Source: Candidatus Ventrousia excrementavium (lineage in GTDB: Bacteria; Bacillota; Clostridia; Oscillospirales; Butyricicoccaceae). From it: DNA of 59,133 nucleotides. Below the pieces are notes generated by a model, which saw only the letters and a list, made by a program, of their open reading frames with translations, did no database searches and had not been told where the DNA came from. Of the stretch, positions 7,550-17,363 are shown in pieces (the first letter of the stretch is position 1; each line of letters begins with the position of its first letter). The position numbers and the translations under genes are program-made. The stretch covers positions 1 to 59,133 of the forward strand of contig DVMR01000008.1 in the NCBI GenBank assembly GCA_018714845.1. Reading direction: 5' to 3'.

Positions 7550-8497
7550 ATGTTAAACTTTTATAAAACACAGGATGGCCGGCTGGCGCAGGTGGACGGG
7601 CTGGAGCCCGGCTGCTGGGTCAGCCTGGTCACACCCACTGAGGAAGAGCTCGCGCAGGTGCGTGACGCGCTTGAAATCGAGGATGAATACCTGCGTGCCG
7701 CACTGGACGAAGAGGAAACATCCCGCCTTGAGGTCGATGAAGGACAGACCCTGATTATTGCCGACATCCCGGTGTCCGAAGAGGAAAACGGCAAGATGAT
7801 GTTTACGACGCTGCCGTTTGGCATTATCGTGACGCGGGACAATGTCGTCACCGTTTCGCTCAAGCCCAACCCGATTTTGTCAGACATCACGTCGGGCCGG
7901 GGCTGCAAGGGGGTCAATACCGCCCTCAAAACCCGGCTGGTGCTGCAGATTCTGCTGCGCGCCGCGGGGCGCTATCTGTTCGACCTGCGGCAGATTGACA
8001 AGATGTCGAGCCGCGTCGAACGCGAGCTGTACAAATCGCTCAAAAACAAAGAGCTCATTCAGCTTTTGACCATGGAAAAGTCGCTGGTCTATTTTACTAC
8101 GTCGCTTAAATCGACCGAGGCAACGCTGGAAAAGCTGCTGCGCGGCCGCATCCTCAAGTTCAGCGAAGAGGACCAGGAGCTTTTGGAAGACGTTATCATT
8201 GAGTTTAAGCAGGCCATTGAGATGGCCGATATTTACTCCAGTATTCTTAGCGGCACTATGGATGCTTTCGCATCGGTGATTTCCAATAACCTCAATATTA
8301 TTATGAAAGTGCTGACCGTTATCACCATTCTGATGACGGTGCCCAATGTAGTGTTCAGCTTTTACGGTATGAACACTGACCTGCCGATTTTTACCATTCC
8401 GGGCACCAGTATCCCCAGTTACTGGCTGCCGATCGTGTTGGCGGTTGTGTTTACCGGCGTGTCATGGCTGTTCATGAAAAAACGCAACCTGCTGTGA
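7550..8497 (+). CDS. corA: CorA-family magnesium transporter
   Basis: This 315-residue protein matches the length and plan of CorA: a long acidic cytosolic funnel domain (about 1-245, with coiled-coil-like stretches such as EATLEKLLRGRILKFSEED) and two C-terminal membrane helices. The signature YGMN follows the first helix (FSFYGMNTDLP), and a basic tail (MKKRNLL) ends the protein. CorA forms pentameric Mg2+ (Co2+, Ni2+) uptake channels. It is a single-gene transcript between its own promoter and a hairpin. Confidence 0.95.
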   Translation: MLNFYKTQDGRLAQVDGLEPGCWVSLVTPTEEELAQVRDALEIEDEYLRAALDEEETSRLEVDEGQTLIIADIPVSEEENGKMMFTTLPFGIIVTRDNVVTVSLKPNPILSDITSGRGCKGVNTALKTRLVLQILLRAAGRYLFDLRQIDKMSSRVERELYKSLKNKELIQLLTMEKSLVYFTTSLKSTEATLEKLLRGRILKFSEEDQELLEDVIIEFKQAIEMADIYSSILSGTMDAFASVISNNLNIIMKVLTVITILMTVPNVVFSFYGMNTDLPIFTIPGTSIPSYWLPIVLAVVFTGVSWLFMKKRNLL

Positions 8498-8511
8498 GCG
8501 GGTGGCGCAAG

Positions 8512-8554
8512 GCCGCTTGGCGGCGCGTTTCAGGCGCGTGGCAGGCGGCTTTTT
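8512..8554 (+). terminator. Probable terminator after corA
   Basis: An imperfect GC-rich hairpin (GCCGC at 8512 pairing with GCGGC at about 8545, with an inner GCG stem) is followed by TTTTT, starting 15 bases after the corA stop. Confidence 0.6.
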
Positions 8555-8615
8555 GCTATAGACAAACTAAACAAAAACAGATCGTAAAAATAGTGCGATT
8601 CGTCTATTGTCAGTC

Positions 8616-8645
8616 TTCACGAAAAGCGGGCCGATGCGGTATAAT
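8616..8645 (+). promoter_or_regulatory. Probable promoter of the lspA operon
   Basis: TTCACG at 8616-8621 and a perfect TATAAT at 8640-8645 with an 18-base spacer, 41 bases upstream of the lspA start codon. Confidence 0.6.
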
Positions 8646-8686
8646 GTCCGCAGCAGCTTTTCAGTCAGGTCACAGGGAGGAACATC

Positions 8687-9169
8687 ATGCTTTTGTCCAT
8701 TGCGTTGGTCACAGGCATCATTGCGCTTGACCAGCTTGTCAAGTACTGGGCGCTGACCGTTGTGCGCGCAGCCGGCGAAATCCCGCTGATTGACGGCGTT
8801 TTTTACTTTGTATACACCGAAAACCGCGGCGCCGCATTCAGTATCCTACAGGGGCGGCGGTGGTTTTTCATCGTAATGACCGTTGTCGCCGTGGCAATCA
8901 TGGTCTGGATGCTGAAAAAGGATTACGCGCGCAATCTGTGGGGCCGGCTGGGGATTTTGTTTGTTATCGGCGGCGCACTGGGCAATTTTATCGACCGTAT
9001 GCGGCTGGGTTATGTTATCGACATGTTTGATTTCCGGCTCATCAATTTTGCCGTGTTCAATGTGGCCGACAGCTTTATTGTGGTTGGCGGAATCATGGTC
9101 GTCATTTATTTTTTGTTCATGGACGAAAAACTGCGAAAGGCACAGCAGCATGAGTCGGACAAGAATTGA
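8687..9169 (+). CDS. lspA: Signal peptidase II (prolipoprotein peptidase)
   Basis: At 160 residues it has the usual length for LspA. It has four membrane segments and the conserved blocks NRGAAFS, GGALGNFIDR...VIDMFDF and FNVADSF, which supply the two catalytic aspartates. It cleaves the signal peptide of lipid-modified prolipoproteins in the membrane; the oligopeptide-binding lipoprotein at 39-41 kb would be one client. The ATG follows GGGAGG. The next gene begins 20 bases before its stop, as is common for lspA-rluD pairs in Firmicutes. Confidence 0.96.
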   Translation: MLLSIALVTGIIALDQLVKYWALTVVRAAGEIPLIDGVFYFVYTENRGAAFSILQGRRWFFIVMTVVAVAIMVWMLKKDYARNLWGRLGILFVIGGALGNFIDRMRLGYVIDMFDFRLINFAVFNVADSFIVVGGIMVVIYFLFMDEKLRKAQQHESDKN

Positions 9170-10082
9170 GGTCCCGCCTGATGCGGCGGGAAGCCGCATC
9201 GACGCTTTTCTGGCTTCGGCAGTGCCCGGACTTTCACGCGCCGCGGCACAACGCCTTCTGGAGGGCGGCTTTGTGCTTGCCGGCGCAGAGCCGGTCAAAA
9301 AGAACTTTCGCTTGAGCGGCGGCGAGGCGCTGGATGTTGAGCTTCCCGAGGCGCGCGACAGTGCTGTCGCGCCGGAACAGATACCGCTTGATATTGTTTA
9401 TGAGGACAGCGACGTCATTGTGGTCAACAAGCCGCGCGGCCTTGTGGTGCACCCTGCGGCCGGACATGAAAACGGCACGCTGGTCAACGCCCTGCTGGCG
9501 CATTGCGGAGACAGTCTTTCGGGCATTGGCGGCGAAAAACGCCCGGGGATTGTGCACCGCATTGACAAGGATACGTCGGGCCTGCTCATTATAGCCAAAA
9601 ACGACCGTGCGCATCAGAGCTTGTCAGAGCAGCTCAAAACGCGCACGCTGTCGCGCGTTTACGACGCCGTTGTCATTGGCGGCCTGCGAGAGGATAGTGG
9701 AACGATTGATGCGCCCATTGGCCGCAGTCCGCGCGACCGCAAAAAAATGGCTGTTGTGCCCGGCGGCCGTCCGGCGGTGACCCATTACCATGTGCAGGCG
9801 CGGTACGAGGGCTATACCCATGTGCGGTGCAAGCTCGAGACCGGGCGGACCCATCAGATTCGCGTCCATATGGCACACATCGGGCATCCGGTTGCCGGCG
9901 ACCCACTGTACGGCCCCAAAAACGACCGGACGGGGCTGGGCGGCCAGTGCCTGCACGCGCGTGAACTGACCTTTGTCCACCCGACGAGTGGTGAGATACT
10001 GCATGTCAGCTGTCCGCTGCCGCCGTATTTTACCGCCTTTTTACAGAAAATCAGCCGGGGAGAATGGTATGAGCAAATTTGA
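9150..10082 (+). CDS. RluA/RluD-family 23S rRNA pseudouridine synthase
   Basis: The protein has 310 residues from the ATG at 9150 (MSRTRIEVPPDAAG). An N-terminal S4 RNA-binding domain (GSRIDAFLASAVPGLSRAAAQRLLEGG) is followed by the catalytic domain with the motif HRIDKDTSGLL, whose Asp is the nucleophile, and the C-terminal ETGRTHQIRVHMAHIGHPV block. It isomerises uridines in 23S rRNA, by family most likely the RluD sites. Start choice rests on the S4 domain beginning there; the longer frame upstream lies inside lspA. Confidence 0.93.
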   Translation: MSRTRIEVPPDAAGSRIDAFLASAVPGLSRAAAQRLLEGGFVLAGAEPVKKNFRLSGGEALDVELPEARDSAVAPEQIPLDIVYEDSDVIVVNKPRGLVVHPAAGHENGTLVNALLAHCGDSLSGIGGEKRPGIVHRIDKDTSGLLIIAKNDRAHQSLSEQLKTRTLSRVYDAVVIGGLREDSGTIDAPIGRSPRDRKKMAVVPGGRPAVTHYHVQARYEGYTHVRCKLETGRTHQIRVHMAHIGHPVAGDPLYGPKNDRTGLGGQCLHARELTFVHPTSGEILHVSCPLPPYFTAFLQKISRGEWYEQI

Positions 10083-10881
10083 CGGATATTTGATTTTGAG
10101 TGATATGGACGGCACGCTTTTGGGCGATGACCGCCAGATTTCACAGGAAAACCGTGAAGCAGTGGCGTATTTTACGCAAAACGGCGGACGCTTTGCCGTC
10201 GCGACCGGCCGCTCTAAGGCCGGTATGGAATACTTTTTGCAGGACATTGCAATCAACGCGCCCTGCGTCATCTGCAACGGTGCTGTGGTCTATGACTTTC
10301 AAAAGAAGGAGATCGTGCGTGCCGAAGCCGTCGGCCAGGACGGTTACGAGCTGGCACTCGACCTCGCGCAGCGATTCCCGGATGCCGGCATCGAGGTGTC
10401 GGTGCTGGACGGCGAATACGTCGCGCGCGGCAGCGAAATCACAAGGCGTCATTTTGAATACGTCAAAATCCCCTACCGCCCCATGGCGCCGGAAGAGATT
10501 GCACAGCCCTGGATTAAGCTCAACCTGACCATGGACCCGGATAAGATTGGCGAGATGACGGCGTATATCGACCGGGCCTATGCGGGAAGATTCCACGCCC
10601 AGCACTCGGCCGCTTATTTTTATGAAATCCTCAAGCCGGGGGCCACCAAGGGCGCAGGAGCTCGCTTTGTCTGTCAATACCTAGGCATTGACCCGGACCA
10701 TCTGTTTGTCGTCGGCGACGGACAAAATGACGTCGAGCTTTTGCAAAGCACCAGAAACTGCTATGCGCCGGAAAATGCCCACCCCGATGTCCTCAGGCTG
10801 CACCCTGCGCTGCTGCCTGGCAATAACGAGCATACGATTGCCGCGCTCATCAAAAAGCTGGACGCGGACATTACGCGATGA
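10069..10881 (+). CDS. Cof-type HAD-superfamily phosphatase
   Basis: This 270-residue protein starts at the ATG at 10069 after GGGGAGA, overlapping the pseudouridine synthase gene by 14 bases. HAD motif I is DMDGTLL near residue 12, and motif IV is VVGDGQNDVELL near residue 220; the large middle insert is the C2 cap of the Cof type. Such enzymes dephosphorylate sugar phosphates, flavin precursors or similar small molecules. The specific substrate cannot be read from sequence. Confidence 0.9.
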   Translation: MSKFDGYLILSDMDGTLLGDDRQISQENREAVAYFTQNGGRFAVATGRSKAGMEYFLQDIAINAPCVICNGAVVYDFQKKEIVRAEAVGQDGYELALDLAQRFPDAGIEVSVLDGEYVARGSEITRRHFEYVKIPYRPMAPEEIAQPWIKLNLTMDPDKIGEMTAYIDRAYAGRFHAQHSAAYFYEILKPGATKGAGARFVCQYLGIDPDHLFVVGDGQNDVELLQSTRNCYAPENAHPDVLRLHPALLPGNNEHTIAALIKKLDADITR

Positions 10882-10895
10882 TGGAGGAGTTTGTC

Positions 10896-11957
10896 ATGAA
10901 AGAGTGTAAACGCATCCGCGACTGGATGGAAGTCCCGGGCCGGCTCGAGACCGGTCCGCGCAACAGTATCACTGATGTGCCCGGCGTTACGGTCGGGCAC
11001 TGCACCCTGATTGAAGGCGACAATATCCGAACGGGCGTCACTTTTATCAAGCCGCATCAGGGAAATCTGTTTATGAAGCGGCCGCCCGCCGGCATCTGCC
11101 CGGGCAATGGCCATACCAAAGCGTCGGGCTCGCTGCAGATAGAAGAGCTGGGCGAGCTGGAGTCGTGTATCGCGCTGACGTCGACCCTGTCGGTCGGCCC
11201 GGTCATGCAGGGGCTTTTGGATTATCACCGTCATGACCTGGACGGCTGCTCGTTTAAGTCCATCAATCTGTGCGTTATGGAGACCAACGACGGCTCGCTG
11301 AGCGACATCATGGGCGGCCATGTGCGGCCCGAGCATGTCGCTCAGGCGGCGGCCAACGCCGGACTCGATGTGCAGGAAGGCGCGGTCGGCGCCGGCACCG
11401 GCTGCACCTGCTTTGGCTACAAGGGCGGCATCGGCACTTCCTCGCGCGTGGTGCGCGGCGCCAACATCGGCGAAGAGCGTGATTTCACGGTCGGCGTTCT
11501 GCTGCAGGCCAACTTCGGCGGCAATCTCAATATTTATGGTCATCAGCTGCCCTATAAGCCGTTGCCCACCTACATTGACGATTCAGCGCGCGGCTCGTGC
11601 TCTATCGTCGTGGCGACTGATGCGCCCATGACCGATCGTCAGCTGCGCCGTATGGCGCGCCGCGCCATCGTCGGTATGGCCATGACCGGCTCGCCGCTGG
11701 GCAACTCGAGCGGCGATTACGCTGTTGCCTTTTCCAATTATGAGAAAAACCTGCGCGATTACAAAGAAGAGCACATCCGCAGCATGGATGTTCTGTCCGA
11801 CAACCGCATAGACCTGTTTTTTGAAGCCTGCGTCGAGGCCGCGCGCGAGTCGGTATACAATGCCCTGTGCATGGCAGATGATATGACGGGCATCGGCGGC
11901 AAGGAATACAAGGGCTTTAATCCCCGGGACTTTGCGTCTTTGCTGCCCCTGAAATAA
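10896..11957 (+). CDS. P1/S58-family (DmpA-like) aminopeptidase
   Basis: I chose the ATG at 10896 (MKECKRIRDWMEVPGRLE) because ATGGAGGAG lies 7 bases upstream; an in-frame ATG at 10878 is possible. It gives 353 residues. Typical DmpA features are NSITDVPGVTVGH near the N-terminus, PAGICPGNGHTKASG, and the GNSSGDYA block whose Ser is the N-terminal nucleophile released by self-cleavage into alpha and beta chains. The family includes L-aminopeptidase/D-esterase and beta-peptidyl aminopeptidases. The natural substrate is unknown. Confidence 0.88.
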   Translation: MKECKRIRDWMEVPGRLETGPRNSITDVPGVTVGHCTLIEGDNIRTGVTFIKPHQGNLFMKRPPAGICPGNGHTKASGSLQIEELGELESCIALTSTLSVGPVMQGLLDYHRHDLDGCSFKSINLCVMETNDGSLSDIMGGHVRPEHVAQAAANAGLDVQEGAVGAGTGCTCFGYKGGIGTSSRVVRGANIGEERDFTVGVLLQANFGGNLNIYGHQLPYKPLPTYIDDSARGSCSIVVATDAPMTDRQLRRMARRAIVGMAMTGSPLGNSSGDYAVAFSNYEKNLRDYKEEHIRSMDVLSDNRIDLFFEACVEAARESVYNALCMADDMTGIGGKEYKGFNPRDFASLLPLK

Positions 11958-11969
11958 AAGGAGGAGCTT

Positions 11970-12851
11970 ATGGGAAAAAATGCAGCCACACCGCGGTCGG
12001 GAGTGACGCTTACACTGGTCTGGCAGTGCGTCGTCGTTGTTGTCGGCTCATGTCTGTACGGCGTGGGCCTGACAGTATTCTTACAGCCGTCGGGCGTACC
12101 GATGGGCGGCGTGCCGGGCGTTTCGCTGGTGCTGGACCATTTGTTCGGCGCACCGATCGGCGTTGTGAACTTTCTGCTCAATGTTCCGCTGTTTGTCATC
12201 GGCTACCGGATTCTCGGACGTGAGTTCTTTTTTAAGACCCTTTTGTCGCTGGTCGCGTCGTCGCTCTTCATTGACCTGTGCGGCCCGCTGCTGCCGGCTT
12301 ACACCGGTGACACACTGCTTGCCGCGCTGTTCGGCGGCGTCATTATGGGCGTCGGTTTCGGCATGGTTTTCCGCGTCGGCGGAACGACGGGCGGCACGGA
12401 CGTCTTGTCCAAGTACTTTTATCTCAAGCGCAGCGTACCGCTGGGTACGACCAGTATTGTCGTCAATGTCATCGTCATTGCGGGCAGTGCCATTGTGTAT
12501 CACAGCCTGGAAAGCGCCATGTACGGCATCATTGTCACCTACGTTTCGGGCGCAGTGATTGATCAGGTCGTTTACGGCGGTGACAAGCAGAAAAACGCCT
12601 TTATTATCACCAATCATCCCCAGGAAGTCTCGGAAGGCATTATGAAGGCCCTGCATCACGGTGTGACTGCCATGCAGGCCAAGGGCATGTACACTGGTGC
12701 CGAAAAGACGGTGCTGGTTTGTGCGGTGCGCCGCAACGAGGTCGTGCGCGTCAAAAGCATTGTGGCCGAGGCTGACCCCAATGCCTTTATGATGCTGTAT
12801 GATGTCAGCGAGGTTTTGGGCGAAGGTTTTAAAACATCAGGCAAAGAGTAG
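11970..12851 (+). CDS. YitT-family membrane protein (DUF161 + DUF2179)
   Basis: This 293-residue protein starts at ATG after AAAGGAGG. The first about 200 residues carry five to six membrane segments with the YitT signature (FLQPSGVPMGGVPGVSLVLDHL, GGTTGGTDVLSKYF). A soluble C-terminal DUF2179 domain of about 80 residues follows (NAFIITNHPQEVSEGIMKALHHGVT...). The family is common in Firmicutes and its transport role is unproven. It is the last gene of the lspA-rluD-HAD-peptidase operon; a strong hairpin follows. Confidence 0.9.
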   Translation: MGKNAATPRSGVTLTLVWQCVVVVVGSCLYGVGLTVFLQPSGVPMGGVPGVSLVLDHLFGAPIGVVNFLLNVPLFVIGYRILGREFFFKTLLSLVASSLFIDLCGPLLPAYTGDTLLAALFGGVIMGVGFGMVFRVGGTTGGTDVLSKYFYLKRSVPLGTTSIVVNVIVIAGSAIVYHSLESAMYGIIVTYVSGAVIDQVVYGGDKQKNAFIITNHPQEVSEGIMKALHHGVTAMQAKGMYTGAEKTVLVCAVRRNEVVRVKSIVAEADPNAFMMLYDVSEVLGEGFKTSGKE

Positions 12852-12855
12852 CAGT

Positions 12856-12890
12856 AAAAAAGCTCCCGCATATCAATGCGGGAGCTTTTA
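12856..12890. terminator. Bidirectional terminator
   Basis: A 10-bp stem (12861-12870 with 12877-12886) with AAAAA before and TTTTA after. It can end the YitT operon on the plus strand and the Asn/Gln-rich peptide gene on the minus strand. Confidence 0.88.
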
Positions 12891-12899
12891 TGAAGGAAA

Positions 12900-13010
12900 T
12901 CAGCGCTGTTCGCCGTTGTTCTGGCGGTTCTGCTGGTTCTGCGGGTTCTGCTGGTTTTTGTTCTGCTTGTTGTTCTGCTGATTGTGTTCGTTCTGTTTGT
13001 TGTTTTTCAT
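12900..13010 (-). CDS. 36-residue Asn/Gln-rich peptide
   Basis: Reading the minus strand, ATG at 13010 lies 6 bases after GAGGTG and opens a frame of 36 residues ending in TGA at 12900. It begins MKNNKQNEHNQQ and about three quarters of it is Asn or Gln, with scattered Lys, Arg and one Pro. It lacks membrane segments or cysteines. The ribosome site and the terminator immediately downstream support a real gene. Short N/Q-rich peptides occur in spore-forming Firmicutes, but I cannot assign a function. Confidence 0.6.
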   Translation of the reverse strand: MKNNKQNEHNQQNNKQNKNQQNPQNQQNRQNNGEQR

Positions 13011-13092
13011 CTGTCTCACCTCACTTTGCCTTTATTTTTGCCCCGCGGCCGCCTGATATACATTCATTCGAATCTGATGGTGAAAAATCCGC

Positions 13093-13121
13093 TTGTGTCG
13101 TCTGATGGATTGCAGTATAAT
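13093..13121 (+). promoter_or_regulatory. Probable promoter of the SLH-repeat protein gene
   Basis: TTGTGT (13093-13098) and TATAAT (13116-13121) with a 17-base spacer, 39 bases before the GTG start. Confidence 0.65.
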
Positions 13122-13159
13122 TATTTTATGGGAATTTTAGAGACAAGGAGAGGCATCTT

Positions 13160-14584
13160 GTGAAAAAATGCGGGAAACTGCTCAGCACTCTGCTGGCTCT
13201 GGCCATTTTGGCGGGGATGCTTCCGGTTTATGCAGCAGAGAGTGGCTACAATGGTCAGAGCGGCGCGGTCGGCGATTTTGACCGTTCGTACTACGACGCC
13301 ACTGTAGAGATGTACCAGCTGTTGAGCAAAGGCGGTTCCGGCGATGTTGAAATTACAAGGCCGGAGGAAGGCTTTGAATGGCCGGCGGGAAAAAATATCC
13401 TGCTGGACATCAGCGGCGGCATATGGGAACCGTCAGATCTGGATTTTGTCGAGGTCCCCGACGGCGTGATTGTAGATGCGTACTTCTTTGATTATCTGCA
13501 GGACACTTATACATTCTGGGGCCGTTTTGACACGACGGGCGGTGCGTCCGGCAGTGCCATTGGCGTTCCGCCGGAAAGCATTACCATTCAACAGGCGCGG
13601 GAGCTTTATGACGAAATCATCGAGGTGTATGACAACGATGATTTCCAGTGGCCGTCCGGCGGCACTGTCATGGTCGAGCTCAGAAACATGCGGGTCATCG
13701 ACATCAACACAACCATTCCGGCGGGGCTTATTGTCGATGTCTATGAGACGGCCGGCGGATATGACCGCACTTTTCTGATCCGCTATGACACAACAGATGG
13801 CCAGCCAATGAAAGTCACCAACGGGCAGCCGCCCCGCACCGAGCCCTATACAAACGCCTATGACGACGTTCAGCCCGGCGACTGGTATTACACAGCTGTG
13901 ATGGAGATGACCGAGGGCGGCCTGCTCACGGGATATGGCGACGGAAGGTTCGGTCCTGACGACGTCATCACCAAGGCGCAGCTGAATACAATCTTTAACC
14001 GTTTGGTGCAGAGCTACGGCGGTGAACGCCCGAACTGGGACCCGATTCCCGTCGACTGGAGTACGGACAACATCCCGCTGAGGCGGGGCGACGCGGCCTA
14101 TATGCTGATTGACATGCTGCTGGACTCGGGCAAGGTCAATCTCTTTGACCGGGCGGACGCTGACAGCCTGCTTCAGAAGGCTGAGGAGACCGGCGCATGG
14201 GTTTCGACCTACGTCAACACCACGCTGGCCGGACAGGACGTGAGCGGCAAACCGTTTATGTTCAGCCGCTACTACGGAGTCTGGGAGGATACCTGGGACA
14301 AAGAGATTGAGATCCGCCAGTCTGCCGGCGATTTTCCCGACAGTGCGGCGGTGACCGCGTGGGCGACCGACTGGGCTGAAAACGGTGATGGAAAAAACAT
14401 CCTGGACAGCCTGCAGGGCCGTGTCGATCTCGGCGTCAGATATCTCTGTACGGCGTGGAACCTTGGCATGTTCAGCGGCACGGGCGACGCCGGTACCTTC
14501 AGTCCCAACAGTCTCATCACCCGGGCCGAGCTCTGCCAGGTGCTGTATAACATGGGGTGGACTGTCGAAGACGTCCTGATCTAA
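13160..14584 (+). CDS. Secreted SLH-domain protein with an internal duplicated domain
   Basis: The GTG at 13160 follows AAGGAGAGG. The 474-residue product has a clear signal peptide (KKCGKLLSTLLALAILAG, cleavage near AYAAES at about residue 26). Residues about 72-128 and 162-214 are two copies of one unit: each has F-x-WP-x-G, an Ile/Val-rich strand, a P-x-G-(L/V)-IVD-x-Y turn and ends with R-(F/Y)-DTT-x-G. SLH units lie at about 233-285 and near the C-terminus (SPNSLITRAELCQVLYNMG), with a degenerate one between. It is probably a wall-anchored surface protein of unknown role. Confidence 0.87.
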   Translation: MKKCGKLLSTLLALAILAGMLPVYAAESGYNGQSGAVGDFDRSYYDATVEMYQLLSKGGSGDVEITRPEEGFEWPAGKNILLDISGGIWEPSDLDFVEVPDGVIVDAYFFDYLQDTYTFWGRFDTTGGASGSAIGVPPESITIQQARELYDEIIEVYDNDDFQWPSGGTVMVELRNMRVIDINTTIPAGLIVDVYETAGGYDRTFLIRYDTTDGQPMKVTNGQPPRTEPYTNAYDDVQPGDWYYTAVMEMTEGGLLTGYGDGRFGPDDVITKAQLNTIFNRLVQSYGGERPNWDPIPVDWSTDNIPLRRGDAAYMLIDMLLDSGKVNLFDRADADSLLQKAEETGAWVSTYVNTTLAGQDVSGKPFMFSRYYGVWEDTWDKEIEIRQSAGDFPDSAAVTAWATDWAENGDGKNILDSLQGRVDLGVRYLCTAWNLGMFSGTGDAGTFSPNSLITRAELCQVLYNMGWTVEDVLI

Positions 14585-14603
14585 AAGGCGGCGCTGCAAC
14601 ACA

Positions 14604-14650
14604 GCAACAAGGCCCCATCCCGAGAAAACGGGGATGGGGTTTTTGTTGCC
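14604..14650 (+). terminator. Intrinsic terminator after the SLH-repeat gene
   Basis: CCCCATCCC (14613-14621) pairs with GGGATGGGG (14631-14639), extended by GCAACAA/TTGTTGC outer pairing, with a TTTTT tract, about 20 bases after the stop codon. Confidence 0.88.
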
Positions 14651-14697
14651 CGCTGCGCACGGGTATACACCTGCACGCATATCTCGCAGGTGCGGTG

Positions 14698-14726
14698 TTG
14701 TACTGATAGAGAAAATGTGATAAAAT
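14698..14726 (+). promoter_or_regulatory. Probable promoter of the yebC-lepA operon
   Basis: TTGTAC (14698-14703) and TAAAAT (14721-14726), 17 bases apart, 33 bases before the YebC start. Confidence 0.65.
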
Positions 14727-14758
14727 ATTTCTTATACGTTATAAATGGAGGCTTTTCT

Positions 14759-15490
14759 ATGTCTGGACATTCAAAATGGCATAATATTGCCCGTAAAAAA
14801 GGTCTTGTCGACCAGCAGCGGGCCAAGGTTTTTACCCGTTACGCCCGTGAAATGGCAATCGCCATTCGCGAAGGCGGCGCCGACCCCGCCAGCAACTCCA
14901 AGCTGAAGGATATTATTTCCAAGGCCAAGGGCGACAATGTTCCCAATGACAATATCAACCGCATTTTGCAGAAATACCAGGGCGGAGCCCAGGCCGAAAA
15001 CTATGAGCACATCAATTACGAGGGTTACGGTCCGGCCGGCGTGGCCGTCATTGTCGAGACCATCACCGACAACCGCAACCGCACGGTTTCTGAGATGCGT
15101 CACTACTTTGACAAATACGGCGGCAACATGGGGGCGGCCGGCTGCGTCTCGTGGCAGTTCGACCAGAAAGGCGTGCTCGTGCTCGAGGCCGAGGACCGCG
15201 ATGAGGAAGAGGTCATGATGCAGGCTCTCGAGGCCGGCGCTTCGGATTTCGAGGCTGACGGCGATGTTTTTGAAATCTATACTGAGCCCAACGACATGGA
15301 TGCGGTCAAGCAGAACCTCGAGGCGCAGGGGCTGACCTTCCTCGAAGCTGAGGTGCAGATGGTGCCCCAGAACTATATTACCCTGACAGATGAAGAGGAT
15401 ATCAAAAACATGAACAAGCTGCTCGAGATGATGGAGAGCAACGACGACGTCCAGAATGTCTGGCACAACTGGGAAAACGCCGACGAATAA
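14759..15490 (+). CDS. YebC/PmpR-family regulator (TACO1-like)
   Basis: The 243-residue protein begins MSGHSKWHNIARKKGLVDQQRAKVFTR, the diagnostic N-terminus of the family, after TGGAGG. The internal block EGYGPAGVAVIVETITDNRNRT and the C-terminal acidic domain are standard. YebC proteins have been described as DNA-binding regulators and, more recently, as translation factors relieving ribosome stalling at proline stretches. It lies 24 bases upstream of lepA, another translation factor. Confidence 0.94.
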   Translation: MSGHSKWHNIARKKGLVDQQRAKVFTRYAREMAIAIREGGADPASNSKLKDIISKAKGDNVPNDNINRILQKYQGGAQAENYEHINYEGYGPAGVAVIVETITDNRNRTVSEMRHYFDKYGGNMGAAGCVSWQFDQKGVLVLEAEDRDEEEVMMQALEAGASDFEADGDVFEIYTEPNDMDAVKQNLEAQGLTFLEAEVQMVPQNYITLTDEEDIKNMNKLLEMMESNDDVQNVWHNWENADE

Positions 15491-15514
15491 TGTCCGCTGA
15501 AGGAGCTTTTGCCC

Positions 15515-17320
<1,806 letters not shown>

Positions 17321-17363
17321 TGCCCGCAGGGCAGGCATCTGCACAGAGAGGTATTTTAGTACA

